64,000 nucleotides of DNA from contig CAKRMU010000004.1 of assembly GCA_934364985.1 (NCBI GenBank), positions 100,529 to 164,528 on the forward strand, read 5' to 3'. The notes under the pieces are model-generated. The model was given only the letters and a program-made list of their open reading frames with translations, made no database searches and was not told the origin of the DNA. This document shows, piece after piece, positions 46,407 to 55,117 of the stretch. The translations under genes and the position numbers were made by a program. This stretch comes from an uncultured Porphyromonas sp. Lineage in GTDB: Bacteria; Bacteroidota; Bacteroidia; Bacteroidales; Porphyromonadaceae. Every line of letters begins with the position of its first letter. Within the stretch, counting starts at the first letter, position 1.

Positions 46407-47284
46407 ACGAACGCGTAAAAACTTGGATCTACGCTACCCGTCCGCACACTCTTGGTGCGTCTATAGCTCCGATGTTGATAGTACTTGGGAGTTTAGTAGA
46501 TGAGGATGCCATGCAGTGGGGTATCTATTTTTTGTGTTTCTTAGTGGCACTTTCTGCACAAATTGCAAGTAATTTAGCTAATGACTATTTCGGGTTTAAG
46601 TCTGGCGAAGATACGCCCCAAAGGTTGGGCTTTAGGCGTCTTCTCTCTTCTGGAGAGGTAACTCAAAAGGAGATGAAATGGGCTCTCGTCATAGCTATGT
46701 CCTTGTGTGCAATAGCTGGGATATCTATTGTTGCCCTCAGCGGATGGGAATTACTGATTATTGGAGGGCTTGTTTTATTTGCAGCCATTGCCTACTCAGC
46801 GGGAACGTTTTCCCTCGCACGGATAGCACTTGGAGACTTGGCAGTAGTCCTTTTTTACGGGTTTATCCCGATACTTGCTACCTATTATGCTGTTGCTTCT
46901 ATTCCCCCTCTTTATCTCGTATTACTATCTTTAGGGATCGGGATGTGGGAGGATAATATCTTGGTGTGTAATAATTACCGAGATTTTGATGAGGATAACG
47001 CGAGTGGTAAGAAGACGCTTATTGTCCGTATGGGTGAGGATTCGGGACCTCTGCTTTACCTCGTCAATTCGATCTCATCGTTTATTTTGATTGTTGCAGG
47101 TCTTGTATTGGAGGGAAGTTATATAGGGGCTATGATTGCCAGCATTACCACTTTAGTATTATTTGGCAATGGTGTTCTTGCTATTAAAAGGCTACATGGA
47201 AGGAGCCTAAATAAGCTTCTAAAGTACACTAATATCGTATCCATCATTATTGGTGTTACGATAATGCTGTCCCTTATTATCTGA
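46403..47284 (+). CDS. menA: 1,4-dihydroxy-2-naphthoate prenyltransferase
   Basis: UbiA-family membrane enzyme that prenylates DHNA in menaquinone synthesis; 293 aa with about eight transmembrane helices. The second Asp-rich motif is intact (NNYRDFDEDNASGKKTL). The first reads NDYFGFKSGED: Asn60-Asp61, but Gly64 replaces the usual Asp of NDxxD, with Asp70 retained. TWIYATRPHTLGASIAP is the typical MenA start. ATG 46403 overlaps the aspartokinase stop (ATGA), indicating coupling. Menaquinone would serve fumarate respiration, consistent with the fumarase nearby. The altered motif leaves slight doubt about full activity. Confidence 0.88.
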   Translation: MNERVKTWIYATRPHTLGASIAPMLIVLGSLVDEDAMQWGIYFLCFLVALSAQIASNLANDYFGFKSGEDTPQRLGFRRLLSSGEVTQKEMKWALVIAMSLCAIAGISIVALSGWELLIIGGLVLFAAIAYSAGTFSLARIALGDLAVVLFYGFIPILATYYAVASIPPLYLVLLSLGIGMWEDNILVCNNYRDFDEDNASGKKTLIVRMGEDSGPLLYLVNSISSFILIVAGLVLEGSYIGAMIASITTLVLFGNGVLAIKRLHGRSLNKLLKYTNIVSIIIGVTIMLSLII

Positions 47285-47297
47285 AAAGGATAGCGTT

Positions 47298-47954
47298 TTA
47301 TGCCTCTACGCTCTCACTTTTGGGCTTTCTCCGATACGCTTTGAAGCCCATATACCCTAATGCCAATACAACTACTCCCAAAATACATAATCCTATTTCG
47401 TGGCTGTATCTATTGACATACGGCATCAGTTCGTCACGAGGCACGACTTTCTCTAAGTACCAACCAATCAGAGCTAAAATAAGGTTCCAGGCCCCTGCTC
47501 CTAATGCAGTGAATGCCATAAAGGAAGGCACTTTCATTTTTGCCAACCCTGCAGGAATTGATATTAGTTGTCGAATGCCAGGCACCAGTCTACCGATAAA
47601 TGTAGAGACTTTTCCATGCTTAACGAAATAAGACTCTGCCTTATCCAACTTCTCCTCTGATAGTAATAAGAACGCTCCAGCCTTGCTTCGTGCAAACTTA
47701 TGTACCAATGGTCTTCCAAGCCAAAGGCCTAAATAATAATTTATCAAAGCTCCGATTAGGGCTCCCAAGGTGCCGAAGATAACGATCCCCCCAAATGTCA
47801 TTGAGCCATCGCCGGATGCCGCCATATAGGCTGCTGGAGGTATCACGACTTCACTTGGAAAGGGTATAAACGAACTCTCGATGGCCATTAATAAGACTAT
47901 CGTCCAATAGCTAAGATGCTCGAGAGCCCATTCAATAAAAGGAATATTCTCCAT
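47298..47954 (-). CDS. DedA family membrane protein
   Basis: A 218-aa integral membrane protein with the DedA/VTT-domain layout: SSFIPFPSEVVIPPAAYMA near residue 27, GLWLGRPLVHKFARS, and FIGRLVPGIRQLISIPAGLAKM near 120, the most conserved block. DedA proteins are now linked to flipping of phospholipids and undecaprenyl phosphate. Which lipid this one moves is unknown. It is 16 bases after fabI on the same strand and converges with menA. Confidence 0.9.
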   Translation of the reverse strand: MENIPFIEWALEHLSYWTIVLLMAIESSFIPFPSEVVIPPAAYMAASGDGSMTFGGIVIFGTLGALIGALINYYLGLWLGRPLVHKFARSKAGAFLLLSEEKLDKAESYFVKHGKVSTFIGRLVPGIRQLISIPAGLAKMKVPSFMAFTALGAGAWNLILALIGWYLEKVVPRDELMPYVNRYSHEIGLCILGVVVLALGYMGFKAYRRKPKSESVEA

Positions 47955-47970
47955 CCCTTACTGTAGCATT

Positions 47971-48804
47971 TTAATCAATATCATCCAGCCCACCTAAAGT
48001 GTACTGAGCGAGAGCATCACTACTCATTCCGGTAGATGAGAATCCACCATCGTGGTAAAGATTCTGCATAGTAACCTTTCGGGTTAAATCACTAAAAAGC
48101 GTCACGCAATAGTCTGCACATTCATCGGCTGAGGCATTACCCAAAGGCGAAACTTTCTCTGCAAAATGACGCAATAGATCCATCCCTTCTACCCCGCTAC
48201 CAGCCGTGGTAACTGTGGGTGATTGACTCACTGTATTGATTCGGACGCCTTTTTCTTTGCCATAAATAAGCCCAAAACTGCGGGTAATAGACTCGAGCAA
48301 AGCTTTAGCGTCTGCCATATCGCTATACCCTACGAAACTACGCTGAGCGGCGATGTAGGTCAGTGCTACTACAGAGCCACCCTCTGATATCGCATCCATT
48401 TTTTTAGCAACGGATAGCATTTTATGTAGGGAAAGGGCTGAGATATCAAGCGTTTTCGTCATATACGAATAGTTAATTTCATCATAGGGGACTCCCTTGC
48501 GGACATTGGGACTCATGCCGATTGAGTGAAGCACAAAATCGATTTTCCCACCAAGAGCTTTGATGCTCTCCTCAAATACCTTTTGTAGATCCTCAACACT
48601 TGTAGCGTCACAAGGTACTACTGTAGCACCTGTCTCCTCAGCAAGGCGATCCAAAGTACCCATACGGATAGCTACGGGCGTATTGGTGAGCGTAATAGAT
48701 GCTCCCTCATCCACAACTCGCTTAGCTACCTTCCATGCTATAGATTGTTCGTTAAGGGCACCAAAAATAATACCCCTCTTTCCTTTTAATAAGCCGTATG
48801 CCAT
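47971..48804 (-). CDS. fabI: Enoyl-ACP reductase (NADH)
   Basis: Last reductive step of fatty-acid elongation. A 277-aa short-chain dehydrogenase variant: KGKRGIIFGALNEQSIAWKVAKR (FabI-type glycine pattern), HSIGMSPN, and catalytic Tyr-Lys in GYSDMADAKALLES (YxxxxxxK spacing, as in FabI). The NTVSQSPTVTTAGSGVEGMDLL block is also diagnostic. It shares a transcript with dedA. A TAnnTTTG element lies 33 bases before the start. Confidence 0.93.
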   Translation of the reverse strand: MAYGLLKGKRGIIFGALNEQSIAWKVAKRVVDEGASITLTNTPVAIRMGTLDRLAEETGATVVPCDATSVEDLQKVFEESIKALGGKIDFVLHSIGMSPNVRKGVPYDEINYSYMTKTLDISALSLHKMLSVAKKMDAISEGGSVVALTYIAAQRSFVGYSDMADAKALLESITRSFGLIYGKEKGVRINTVSQSPTVTTAGSGVEGMDLLRHFAEKVSPLGNASADECADYCVTLFSDLTRKVTMQNLYHDGGFSSTGMSSDALAQYTLGGLDDID

Positions 48805-48836
48805 ATATCTAATCTATCCAAATATTAATTCAGCTA

Positions 48837-48844
48837 CAAAGATA
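48837..48844 (-). promoter_or_regulatory. -7 element for fabI-dedA
   Basis: Minus-strand TATCTTTG, matching TAnnTTTG. No -33 element in range. Confidence 0.4.
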
Positions 48845-48956
48845 ACTTTTTTTGTTTGATAGTCTGCTATTATTGTCATCTATCAAGAAGAAGATCCACG
48901 CTCTCGTCATTCTCAATATCCGCAATGATTGTATGCCTCAATGGTGATAAAAAAAG

Positions 48957-49042
48957 CGGATACCCGTAATAAGCTTATACCTATACCTGGTATTCACCGA
49001 GACGAATACCAAGTATTTCCTAAAGCTAATACCAAGTATCCG
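48957..49042. repeat. 23-nt-period palindromic repeat array, locus 6 (4 units)
   Basis: Units start at 48957, 48980, 49003 and 49026 with spacers CTTATA, CCGAGA and CTAAAG. Cores include CCTATACCTGGTATTCA and CGAATACCAAGTATTTC. It occupies the 347-base divergent gap between fabI and parC, between the two promoters. Nothing else is visible in the gap. Confidence 0.85.
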
Positions 49043-49101
49043 ATTATATAGGTGTTGTCCTTTGCACTCTTTCGTATTTAAAGGCACAATGGAAAAGAGT
49101 C

Positions 49102-49132
49102 TTGATATTATGTCGGTTTTTGATTAGATTTG
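49102..49132 (+). promoter_or_regulatory. parC promoter
   Basis: TTG (49102-49104) as -33, 20 bases, then TAGATTTG (49125-49132) as -7, matching the Bacteroidota consensus. ATG follows 20 bases after the -7 box, so the leader is very short. Confidence 0.7.
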
Positions 49133-49151
49133 CACGAAAATGTAGCTACTT

Positions 49152-51899
49152 ATGAAGGAAGAAAATTCAAGCGATCCACAGAACGAGCTTACTGATATAA
49201 ATGCAGAAAATGAGGGGATGACAATAGACCCTAAGGATACCAATAACCACGATATATCTGGTGGCGGGTATCAGCTTAGTGGTATGTATCGTCATTGGTT
49301 TCTCTCATACGCTTCGTATGTAATATTGGAGCGTGCAGTGCCACACATTGAGGACGGATTGAAGCCTGTCCAGCGTAGGATTTTATACACGATGTGGAAA
49401 CAAGACAATCGTTTGATCAAAGTAGCCAACATTGTAGGTCAGACAATGGCTCTTCATCCACACGGTGATGCCAGTATCGGAGATGCTCTTGTCCAATTGG
49501 GTCAAAAGGAATTGCTCATTGATTGTCAGGGTAACTGGGGTAATGTGCTAACAGGTGATGGTGCCGCAGCTCCCCGATACATCGAAGCTCGTCTTACGCC
49601 ATTTGCTCGTGAGATACTCTTTAGCGACAAAGTCACAGAGTATAAACCATCGTATGATGCCGCACATCAAGAGCCTGTTTCACTGCCAGTTAAGTTCCCA
49701 CTACTTTTAGCTCAAGGAGCAGAGGGTATCGCTGTGGGTTTGTCGTGTAAAATACTTCCCCATAACGTGGGGGAGCTATTAGAGGCGTGTATTAGCTACT
49801 TAAAGGGTGAAGACTTTCAACTATTCCCCGATTTCTCGACGGGTGGTTTGATGGATGTGAGCCGATATAATGATGGCGAGAGAGGAGGGCAAATTAAGGT
49901 TAGAGCCCTCATTGAGCGAAAAGATTCGAAGACTTTAGCGATTAAGGAAGTCCCATTTTCGCGTACTACAAGTTCGCTCATCGACTCGATCATGAAAGCT
50001 AATGACCGAGGAAATATTAAAATTAAGAAAATAGACGATAAGACGGCTGCCACAGCCAATATTGAGATACAATTACCACCCAATACTTCAACTGACAAGA
50101 CCATTGATGCTCTGTACGCATTCACTGATTGCGAGATAAGTCTTTCGCCAAATTGTTGTGTGATTAGGGACGAAAAGCCAGAGTTTCTCACGGTCACCGA
50201 CGTACTAAAGGATGGTGTGGAGCGTACAATTGAGTATCTACGTGCCGAGTTAATGATAGAGCTTGGGGAGCTTCAGGAGCAACATCTCAAGAGTTCGCTT
50301 GAGGAACTTTTTATACAGAGGAGGATTTATAAGGATAAAGAGTTTGAGGAGGCAAAGGATCTTGCGAAAGTGTACGCTCATATACGTAAAAGGCTTTCTG
50401 ACGCATTGGAGGAATTGATACGCCCTGTTACAGATGACGATCTTAAGATCCTATTAGAGCTTAAGATGGCACGCATCTTGAGGTTTAATGAGGAGAAAAA
50501 TCATCTATATATTCAAGGTTTGGAAGTGCAGATGGCAGAAATCCGGAAATCCTTAGAAGACGTAAGAGGTTATGCTATTTTGTGGTACCAAAAACTGCTT
50601 AAAACCTATGGAAAGAACTACCCAAGGCGGACTAAGATACAGAGCTTTGACGAAATCGAAGCCGCAAAGGTAGTACTCAAAAATGAAAAACTTTACGTTG
50701 ATCGTGAGGGTGGATTTATTGGTACGGGTCTTAAGAAGGATGAGTATGTCTGCGATGTTTCAGATATTGACGATGTGATTGTATTTCTTCAAGATGGTAG
50801 GTATATTGTCACAAAAGTTTCTGAAAAGGCATTCGTAGGAAGAGATATAATGCACGTAGCTCGGTGGGTTAAAAATGATAAACGAACCATCTATAATGTG
50901 ATTTATCGTGATGGAAAAAATGGGGCTTCGTATATCAAAAGGTTTAATGTAAGCTCTGTAATCCGTGATAGGGAATATAACGTAACCCAAGAGAAGTCAG
51001 GCTCACAGCTATTATACTTCTCAAGTAATTCCAATGGTGAAGCAGAGACAGTTAAAGTTGTGCTACGTCCTCAGCAAAAAGAACGTCGACGAAAATTGGT
51101 ATTTGAGCGTGACTTTGCAGACGTTCTTATCAAAAGTCGTACAGCAAAAGGAAATCTTTTGACCCGAGGTAATGTGTTCAAAGTTACGCTTAAGGAGCAG
51201 GGTGTTAGTACGTTAGGAGGTAGAAAAGTGTGGTTTGATTTTGATGTGTACCGCATTAATTACGAAAGTAGAGGTACTTTCTTAGGAGCATTTGCTCCTA
51301 CAGATAGCGTCTTAGTGATACGGGAGAATGGCATCGCATACACTACCTCTTTCAATGAAACCAACCATTTTGAAAGAGACATCAAGGTGATAGAACTTTT
51401 TGATCCTGACAAGATTTGGACATTGGTTTACCACGACAGCGAATCCAACTATACGTACATCAAACGATTTGCTATCGAAGATAGCAACAAGGGGGAGTAT
51501 ATTCAAGGGTCAGAAGATAACAAAATCCTGCTCCTTACAGATGAGACTTACCCTCTTCTAAAGGTGATTTTTGGTGGTAACGATGAACATAGGCTACCTA
51601 TCGAAGTGGATGCTGAGGAATTCATTAGTGAGAAAAGCATTCGAGCTAAAGGTAAAAGAATTAGTAACTACATCGTAGGAAAAGTCGAGGAACTTCCTCC
51701 ACAACGGCAACCTGAAGAAGATGATTCAGAGGGAGGTATTTCGGATGAATCCGATGACGACAATAGTGTAATGAGCCATAATAAGGTAATATCACAAGAG
51801 GAAGATGTTAGAGATACCCTTCGCCTTATTGAGGAAGCAACAGGACAGAAAATGCTACATTTTAGAGATAACGATGACGAAACTGAAGATAGGGATTAA
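49152..51899 (+). CDS. parC: DNA topoisomerase IV subunit A
   Basis: A 915-aa type IIA topoisomerase A subunit that decatenates daughter chromosomes. Catalytic tyrosine is in APRYIEARL, the resistance-region equivalent is HPHGDASIGDALVQL, and EDGLKPVQRRILYTMW precedes it. No GyrA-box (QRRGGKG type) is seen in the C-terminal domain, which separates it from gyrA at 14780. A low-complexity acidic tail ends the protein (EDDSEGGISDESDDDNS). Its last 26 bases overlap the next gene. parE is not adjacent. Confidence 0.93.
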   Translation: MKEENSSDPQNELTDINAENEGMTIDPKDTNNHDISGGGYQLSGMYRHWFLSYASYVILERAVPHIEDGLKPVQRRILYTMWKQDNRLIKVANIVGQTMALHPHGDASIGDALVQLGQKELLIDCQGNWGNVLTGDGAAAPRYIEARLTPFAREILFSDKVTEYKPSYDAAHQEPVSLPVKFPLLLAQGAEGIAVGLSCKILPHNVGELLEACISYLKGEDFQLFPDFSTGGLMDVSRYNDGERGGQIKVRALIERKDSKTLAIKEVPFSRTTSSLIDSIMKANDRGNIKIKKIDDKTAATANIEIQLPPNTSTDKTIDALYAFTDCEISLSPNCCVIRDEKPEFLTVTDVLKDGVERTIEYLRAELMIELGELQEQHLKSSLEELFIQRRIYKDKEFEEAKDLAKVYAHIRKRLSDALEELIRPVTDDDLKILLELKMARILRFNEEKNHLYIQGLEVQMAEIRKSLEDVRGYAILWYQKLLKTYGKNYPRRTKIQSFDEIEAAKVVLKNEKLYVDREGGFIGTGLKKDEYVCDVSDIDDVIVFLQDGRYIVTKVSEKAFVGRDIMHVARWVKNDKRTIYNVIYRDGKNGASYIKRFNVSSVIRDREYNVTQEKSGSQLLYFSSNSNGEAETVKVVLRPQQKERRRKLVFERDFADVLIKSRTAKGNLLTRGNVFKVTLKEQGVSTLGGRKVWFDFDVYRINYESRGTFLGAFAPTDSVLVIRENGIAYTTSFNETNHFERDIKVIELFDPDKIWTLVYHDSESNYTYIKRFAIEDSNKGEYIQGSEDNKILLLTDETYPLLKVIFGGNDEHRLPIEVDAEEFISEKSIRAKGKRISNYIVGKVEELPPQRQPEEDDSEGGISDESDDDNSVMSHNKVISQEEDVRDTLRLIEEATGQKMLHFRDNDDETEDRD

Positions 51900-52821
51900 T
51901 CGGCATATTGGAGTCGCTTTAATAGCACTTATTGCTTGCCTGTTTCCGATGCAGCTCAAAGCTCAAGACGATGGAAAAGAAGAAATAAGATGGTATAACA
52001 AGGTACGTAATTGGGTATCCAGCGAAGGCTATACCTTCGACGGATCAATCAAAACTACACATACGAAGTACCTAATGAAAGGGGGACGTAAGGGTATCAT
52101 TGACGAATACATCAGCCCGATAGCACACAAAGGCTGGCAACTTGGTGCTAGCTTTCTTACAGATTATGCCACACAAAGAGATCGAAAATGGCACTTATAT
52201 CAGGAGCTTTCTGTATGCTTATCGGACCTAAGTAATGCAGCAAACGGCTCTAAAATGTATGCTTTAGCTTTACAGTATAGCTTAGGACCTTCGTGGAGAG
52301 TGCTATCTACAAAAGGCTTTAGTATTGATTTATCTCCTCTTTTTGCCCTTAATCTTGGGGGGGCTTATAAGCCTTCAAATACCAACAATGTTGCGAACGC
52401 CAAGATGAGTTTTGGGATAGAGGGTTGGTCTCGTTTGAGGTATCAGCTTCCATGGAATACGATGCCAATCGCCATTAGTTACACTGTCCAATCGCCCCTA
52501 ATCCAGTGCGTTTTTCATCCAGAGTACGGACAAAGTTATTACGACTACGTATCTGGAGAAAATGGTAATAGAATCAAAATGAAGCTCGGGTCTCCACTTA
52601 ATACGATTGGGATTAGGCAACGGCTGTTAGTGGATTTGCCAATTCATAATCTTACAATTACATTTGGAGCGGAGCATAGATATATAAAGCAAGAGATTAA
52701 TCGCACCACATACCAGAGTGGAAGTTGGGGAGTCCTATTTGGCTGTTCAGTAGATTTGATGTGCCTTTCAGGGAATAGAGCGATTAAGTCAAAGGATATT
52801 CACAACACCCTATTTCACTAA
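51874..52821 (+). CDS. Exported DUF3316 protein
   Basis: A 315-aa protein starting at ATG 51874, inside the end of parC (26-base overlap in another frame). The longer frame to 51805 would bury the signal peptide. The signal peptide runs to about residue 31 (VALIALIACLFPMQLKA-Q). The mature part has alternating aromatic/polar strands and ends typical of a small outer-membrane beta-barrel (WHLYQELSVCLSD, ALALQYSLGPSWRV). The family is Bacteroidota-specific with unknown function. Confidence 0.78.
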   Translation: MTKLKIGINRHIGVALIALIACLFPMQLKAQDDGKEEIRWYNKVRNWVSSEGYTFDGSIKTTHTKYLMKGGRKGIIDEYISPIAHKGWQLGASFLTDYATQRDRKWHLYQELSVCLSDLSNAANGSKMYALALQYSLGPSWRVLSTKGFSIDLSPLFALNLGGAYKPSNTNNVANAKMSFGIEGWSRLRYQLPWNTMPIAISYTVQSPLIQCVFHPEYGQSYYDYVSGENGNRIKMKLGSPLNTIGIRQRLLVDLPIHNLTITFGAEHRYIKQEINRTTYQSGSWGVLFGCSVDLMCLSGNRAIKSKDIHNTLFH

Positions 52822-52825
52822 ATTG

Positions 52826-53914
52826 ATGACCATGAAGAAGGTATTACTTATAGGTTTAATCGGATTAATTGCGTTGCTCCTTAATAGTTGCATCCCGAAT
52901 ACTCCCATTAACACTGACTACGAGACCAACTTTGAGGCTCTCTGGAAAATTATAGACGAGAGGTATTGTTTCCTTGATGAGAAGCAGGTAAATTGGGATC
53001 AAGTCCATGAAGAATATGCTAAACGGCTCAGAAGTCAGCAGTATAATGATGTCACATTTTTCTACCTTATGGATGAGATGCTTAACGAATTAAAGGATGG
53101 GCATGTCAACCTTTACTCTGATTTTGATATCGGTTCGTATCACAAATTAGTGCCAGATCCCACAACGGGGCTTAACGTATATGCGAGGAGTCGACACATA
53201 AAAGGACGGCTAAATATTTCGGGAGGTATGAGGTACGGTATCCTTGCCGATAAGGATAGAGATATCACAATCGGTTACATCTCGTATGGAAGTTTCTCAA
53301 ACTCATTAGGAAATATGTCACTTATCCTAACGCTATTTGAGGAGACGAATGGTGTCATTATTGATGTGAGAGGTAATGGTGGAGGTCTTGTTGATAATGC
53401 CAATAGACTGGCATCTTATTTCTATAAAGACAAAAAACTTGTGGGATATACGGTCTACAAAACTGGTCCTGGACACTCAGATTTCTCTAACCCAAGGGCA
53501 CAGTATATCTCACCAAACAAACAGAAAACCTTTACCACGCATCCAGTAATAGTGCTACAAGATAGGAGTAGCTTTAGTGCTACGAATGACTTCCTATATA
53601 AAATAGCTCTTGCAGATAACGTGATTAGAATTGGCGAGATATCCGGTGGAGGTACAGGTATGCCTGCAACATCTGAGCTCCCTAATGGCTGGCGAGTAAG
53701 ATATTCTGCAGTAAAAAGCTACGACAAGGATATGAATCAGCTGGAAGGGGGCTTTGCACCCGACATTGAGGTCCATAACGATAGCTACTACGAAAAACCT
53801 GATGCTAAGGATAGAATATTGGTGGCAGCGGTGGAAAAGATTTTCAAACTTAGGGAGAAAAAACAGAAAAATAATGGAGAAGAATCTGCTAAAGATGGAG
53901 GAGGAGATCGTTAA
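52826..53914 (+). CDS. S41-family (C-terminal-processing type) protease lipoprotein
   Basis: A 362-aa lipoprotein. The lipobox LLNSC is at about residue 23, after MTMKKVLLIGLIGLIALL. ATG 52826 is chosen over TTG 52823; ATG 52832 is also possible. TYETNFEALWKIIDERYCFLDEK-type N-terminus and GVIIDVRGNGGGLVDNANRLAS are tricorn/CTP family blocks. The nucleophile is probably the Ser in QDRSSFSATNDF, and ISGGGTGMPA follows. No PDZ domain is obvious. Likely periplasmic or surface protease of unknown substrate. It starts four bases after the DUF3316 stop and overlaps the next gene by 41 bases. Confidence 0.84.
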   Translation: MTMKKVLLIGLIGLIALLLNSCIPNTPINTDYETNFEALWKIIDERYCFLDEKQVNWDQVHEEYAKRLRSQQYNDVTFFYLMDEMLNELKDGHVNLYSDFDIGSYHKLVPDPTTGLNVYARSRHIKGRLNISGGMRYGILADKDRDITIGYISYGSFSNSLGNMSLILTLFEETNGVIIDVRGNGGGLVDNANRLASYFYKDKKLVGYTVYKTGPGHSDFSNPRAQYISPNKQKTFTTHPVIVLQDRSSFSATNDFLYKIALADNVIRIGEISGGGTGMPATSELPNGWRVRYSAVKSYDKDMNQLEGGFAPDIEVHNDSYYEKPDAKDRILVAAVEKIFKLREKKQKNNGEESAKDGGGDR

Positions 53915-54194
53915 AGCTCTCAAAACCGTATATGACCCTGAGATACCAGTCAATATCTATGACTTAGGGCTTGTGTACGATATTGATATTAACCACGATA
54001 CGGGACATGTCGTCATTACTATGACGCTAACATCTCCCAATTGTCCTATTGTAGACTTCCTTGTCACAGATACTCAGATGAGAGTCGAAGCGGTATCTGG
54101 TGTTCAGAGTGCTGAAATTAAGCTGACTTTTGAGCCTGAATGGGATAAGGAAATGATGAGCGAAGAAGCTAAACTGGAGCTCGGACTGATTTAA
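53874..54194 (+). CDS. SufT-like MIP18/DUF59 iron-sulfur assembly protein
   Basis: A 106-aa protein of the MIP18/DUF59 family. ATG 53874 (MEKNLLKMEEEIV) lies 41 bases inside the protease gene. ATG 53895 is an alternative. VYDPEIPVNIYDLGLVYDI, the MTLTSPNCPIVDFLVTD stretch with the conserved Cys, and VQSAEIKLTFEPEWDKEMMSEEA are family hallmarks. Members help maturation of Fe-S proteins. This organism carries Fe-S hydratases and a ferredoxin in the same window. The longer open frame upstream (from 53754) is inside the protease gene and is not coding. Confidence 0.9.
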   Translation: MEKNLLKMEEEIVKALKTVYDPEIPVNIYDLGLVYDIDINHDTGHVVITMTLTSPNCPIVDFLVTDTQMRVEAVSGVQSAEIKLTFEPEWDKEMMSEEAKLELGLI

Positions 54195-54215
54195 TCCATA
54201 ATTCATATAAATGGT

Positions 54216-55004
54216 ATGATTTATTTTGCCTCTGATATGCACTTTGGTGCCTACTACCACGAAAATGCGTTGGAGGTAGAGCGTAAGTTTTTGCGGTGGC
54301 TCAAGCAAATTGAGAGGGATGCAACGCACCTCATATTAGTGGGTGATATTTTTGACTACTGGTTTGAATACAAGTACGTAGCCCCTCGTGGCTATACAAG
54401 AGTGATAGGAAAGCTCGCGGATATGGCAGATAATGGCATTGAGATACACCTATTTACAGGGAATCACGATATTTGGATTTTTGATTATCTCCCTAAAGAA
54501 ATAGGATGCCATATTCACCGCGAGCCAACGACCCTTAACCTCCTTGGCAAAAGTTTTTTTATCGCTCATGGGGATGAATTCGTTCGCGATGATCAAGGGT
54601 TCAAATTCATAAGGGCTGTGTTTCATAATCGGTTTTGTCAAAAGCTTTATTCGGGATTACATCCTTGGTTCACCGTGGGCTTTGCACATAGATGGGCATA
54701 TAGAAGTCGTAAAAAAGGTCTGAAAAACGAGGCATATTATGAATATAGAGGCGAGGACAAAGAGTATTTAGTCCAATACGCTAAAGGATATATAAAGGAG
54801 CATCCCTCTATGGCTCCGGACTTTTTTATATTCGGTCACCGGCACATCATGCTTGACCTTATGCTTAGTCGTCAAACTCGGGTCGTCATTCTTGGAGATT
54901 GGATCCATCACTTTAGCTATGCTCAATGGGATGGAGAGCAATTTGCCCTAAATACTTTTGGACTCCCCACTTACGATGATTTGTCAATGCCGATAACGCA
55001 ATAA
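54216..55004 (+). CDS. lpxH: UDP-2,3-diacylglucosamine diphosphatase
   Basis: Calcineurin-like phosphoesterase of lipid A synthesis that cleaves UDP-2,3-diacylglucosamine to lipid X and UMP at the inner face of the membrane. It is 262 aa. Metal motifs in order are SDMHFG (near 6-11), VGDIFDYWFEY (near 42), FTGNHDIW (near 80), IAHGDEFVRDD (near 115) and FGHRHIMLD (near 208). The WFEY extension after the second motif is LpxH-like. It is the last plus-strand gene of the parC run, 21 bases after the SufT-like gene. With kdsB and the Kdo-type kinase it supports a Gram-negative LPS. Confidence 0.85.
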   Translation: MIYFASDMHFGAYYHENALEVERKFLRWLKQIERDATHLILVGDIFDYWFEYKYVAPRGYTRVIGKLADMADNGIEIHLFTGNHDIWIFDYLPKEIGCHIHREPTTLNLLGKSFFIAHGDEFVRDDQGFKFIRAVFHNRFCQKLYSGLHPWFTVGFAHRWAYRSRKKGLKNEAYYEYRGEDKEYLVQYAKGYIKEHPSMAPDFFIFGHRHIMLDLMLSRQTRVVILGDWIHHFSYAQWDGEQFALNTFGLPTYDDLSMPITQ

Positions 55005-55026
55005 ATGGGATAAAACTTAAAGAAAA

Positions 55027-55089
55027 AGGATACCCTATATTAGCTTTGGCGAATGCCAGGTATTTGTTATGGTTAATTCCAGGTATCCT
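55027..55089. repeat. 23-nt-period palindromic repeat array, locus 7 (3 units)
   Basis: Units start at 55027, 55050 and 55073 with spacers CTTTGG and TTATGG. The outer units form a hairpin through AAAGGATACC (55025-55034) and GGTATCCTTT (55082-55091), so the whole array is one palindrome. It is the only array in a convergent gap (lpxH and tilS), where the hairpin could act as a terminator in both directions. Confidence 0.83.
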
Positions 55090-55117
55090 TTAGATGCGAT
55101 TATAGTGCTTGGTTTAT

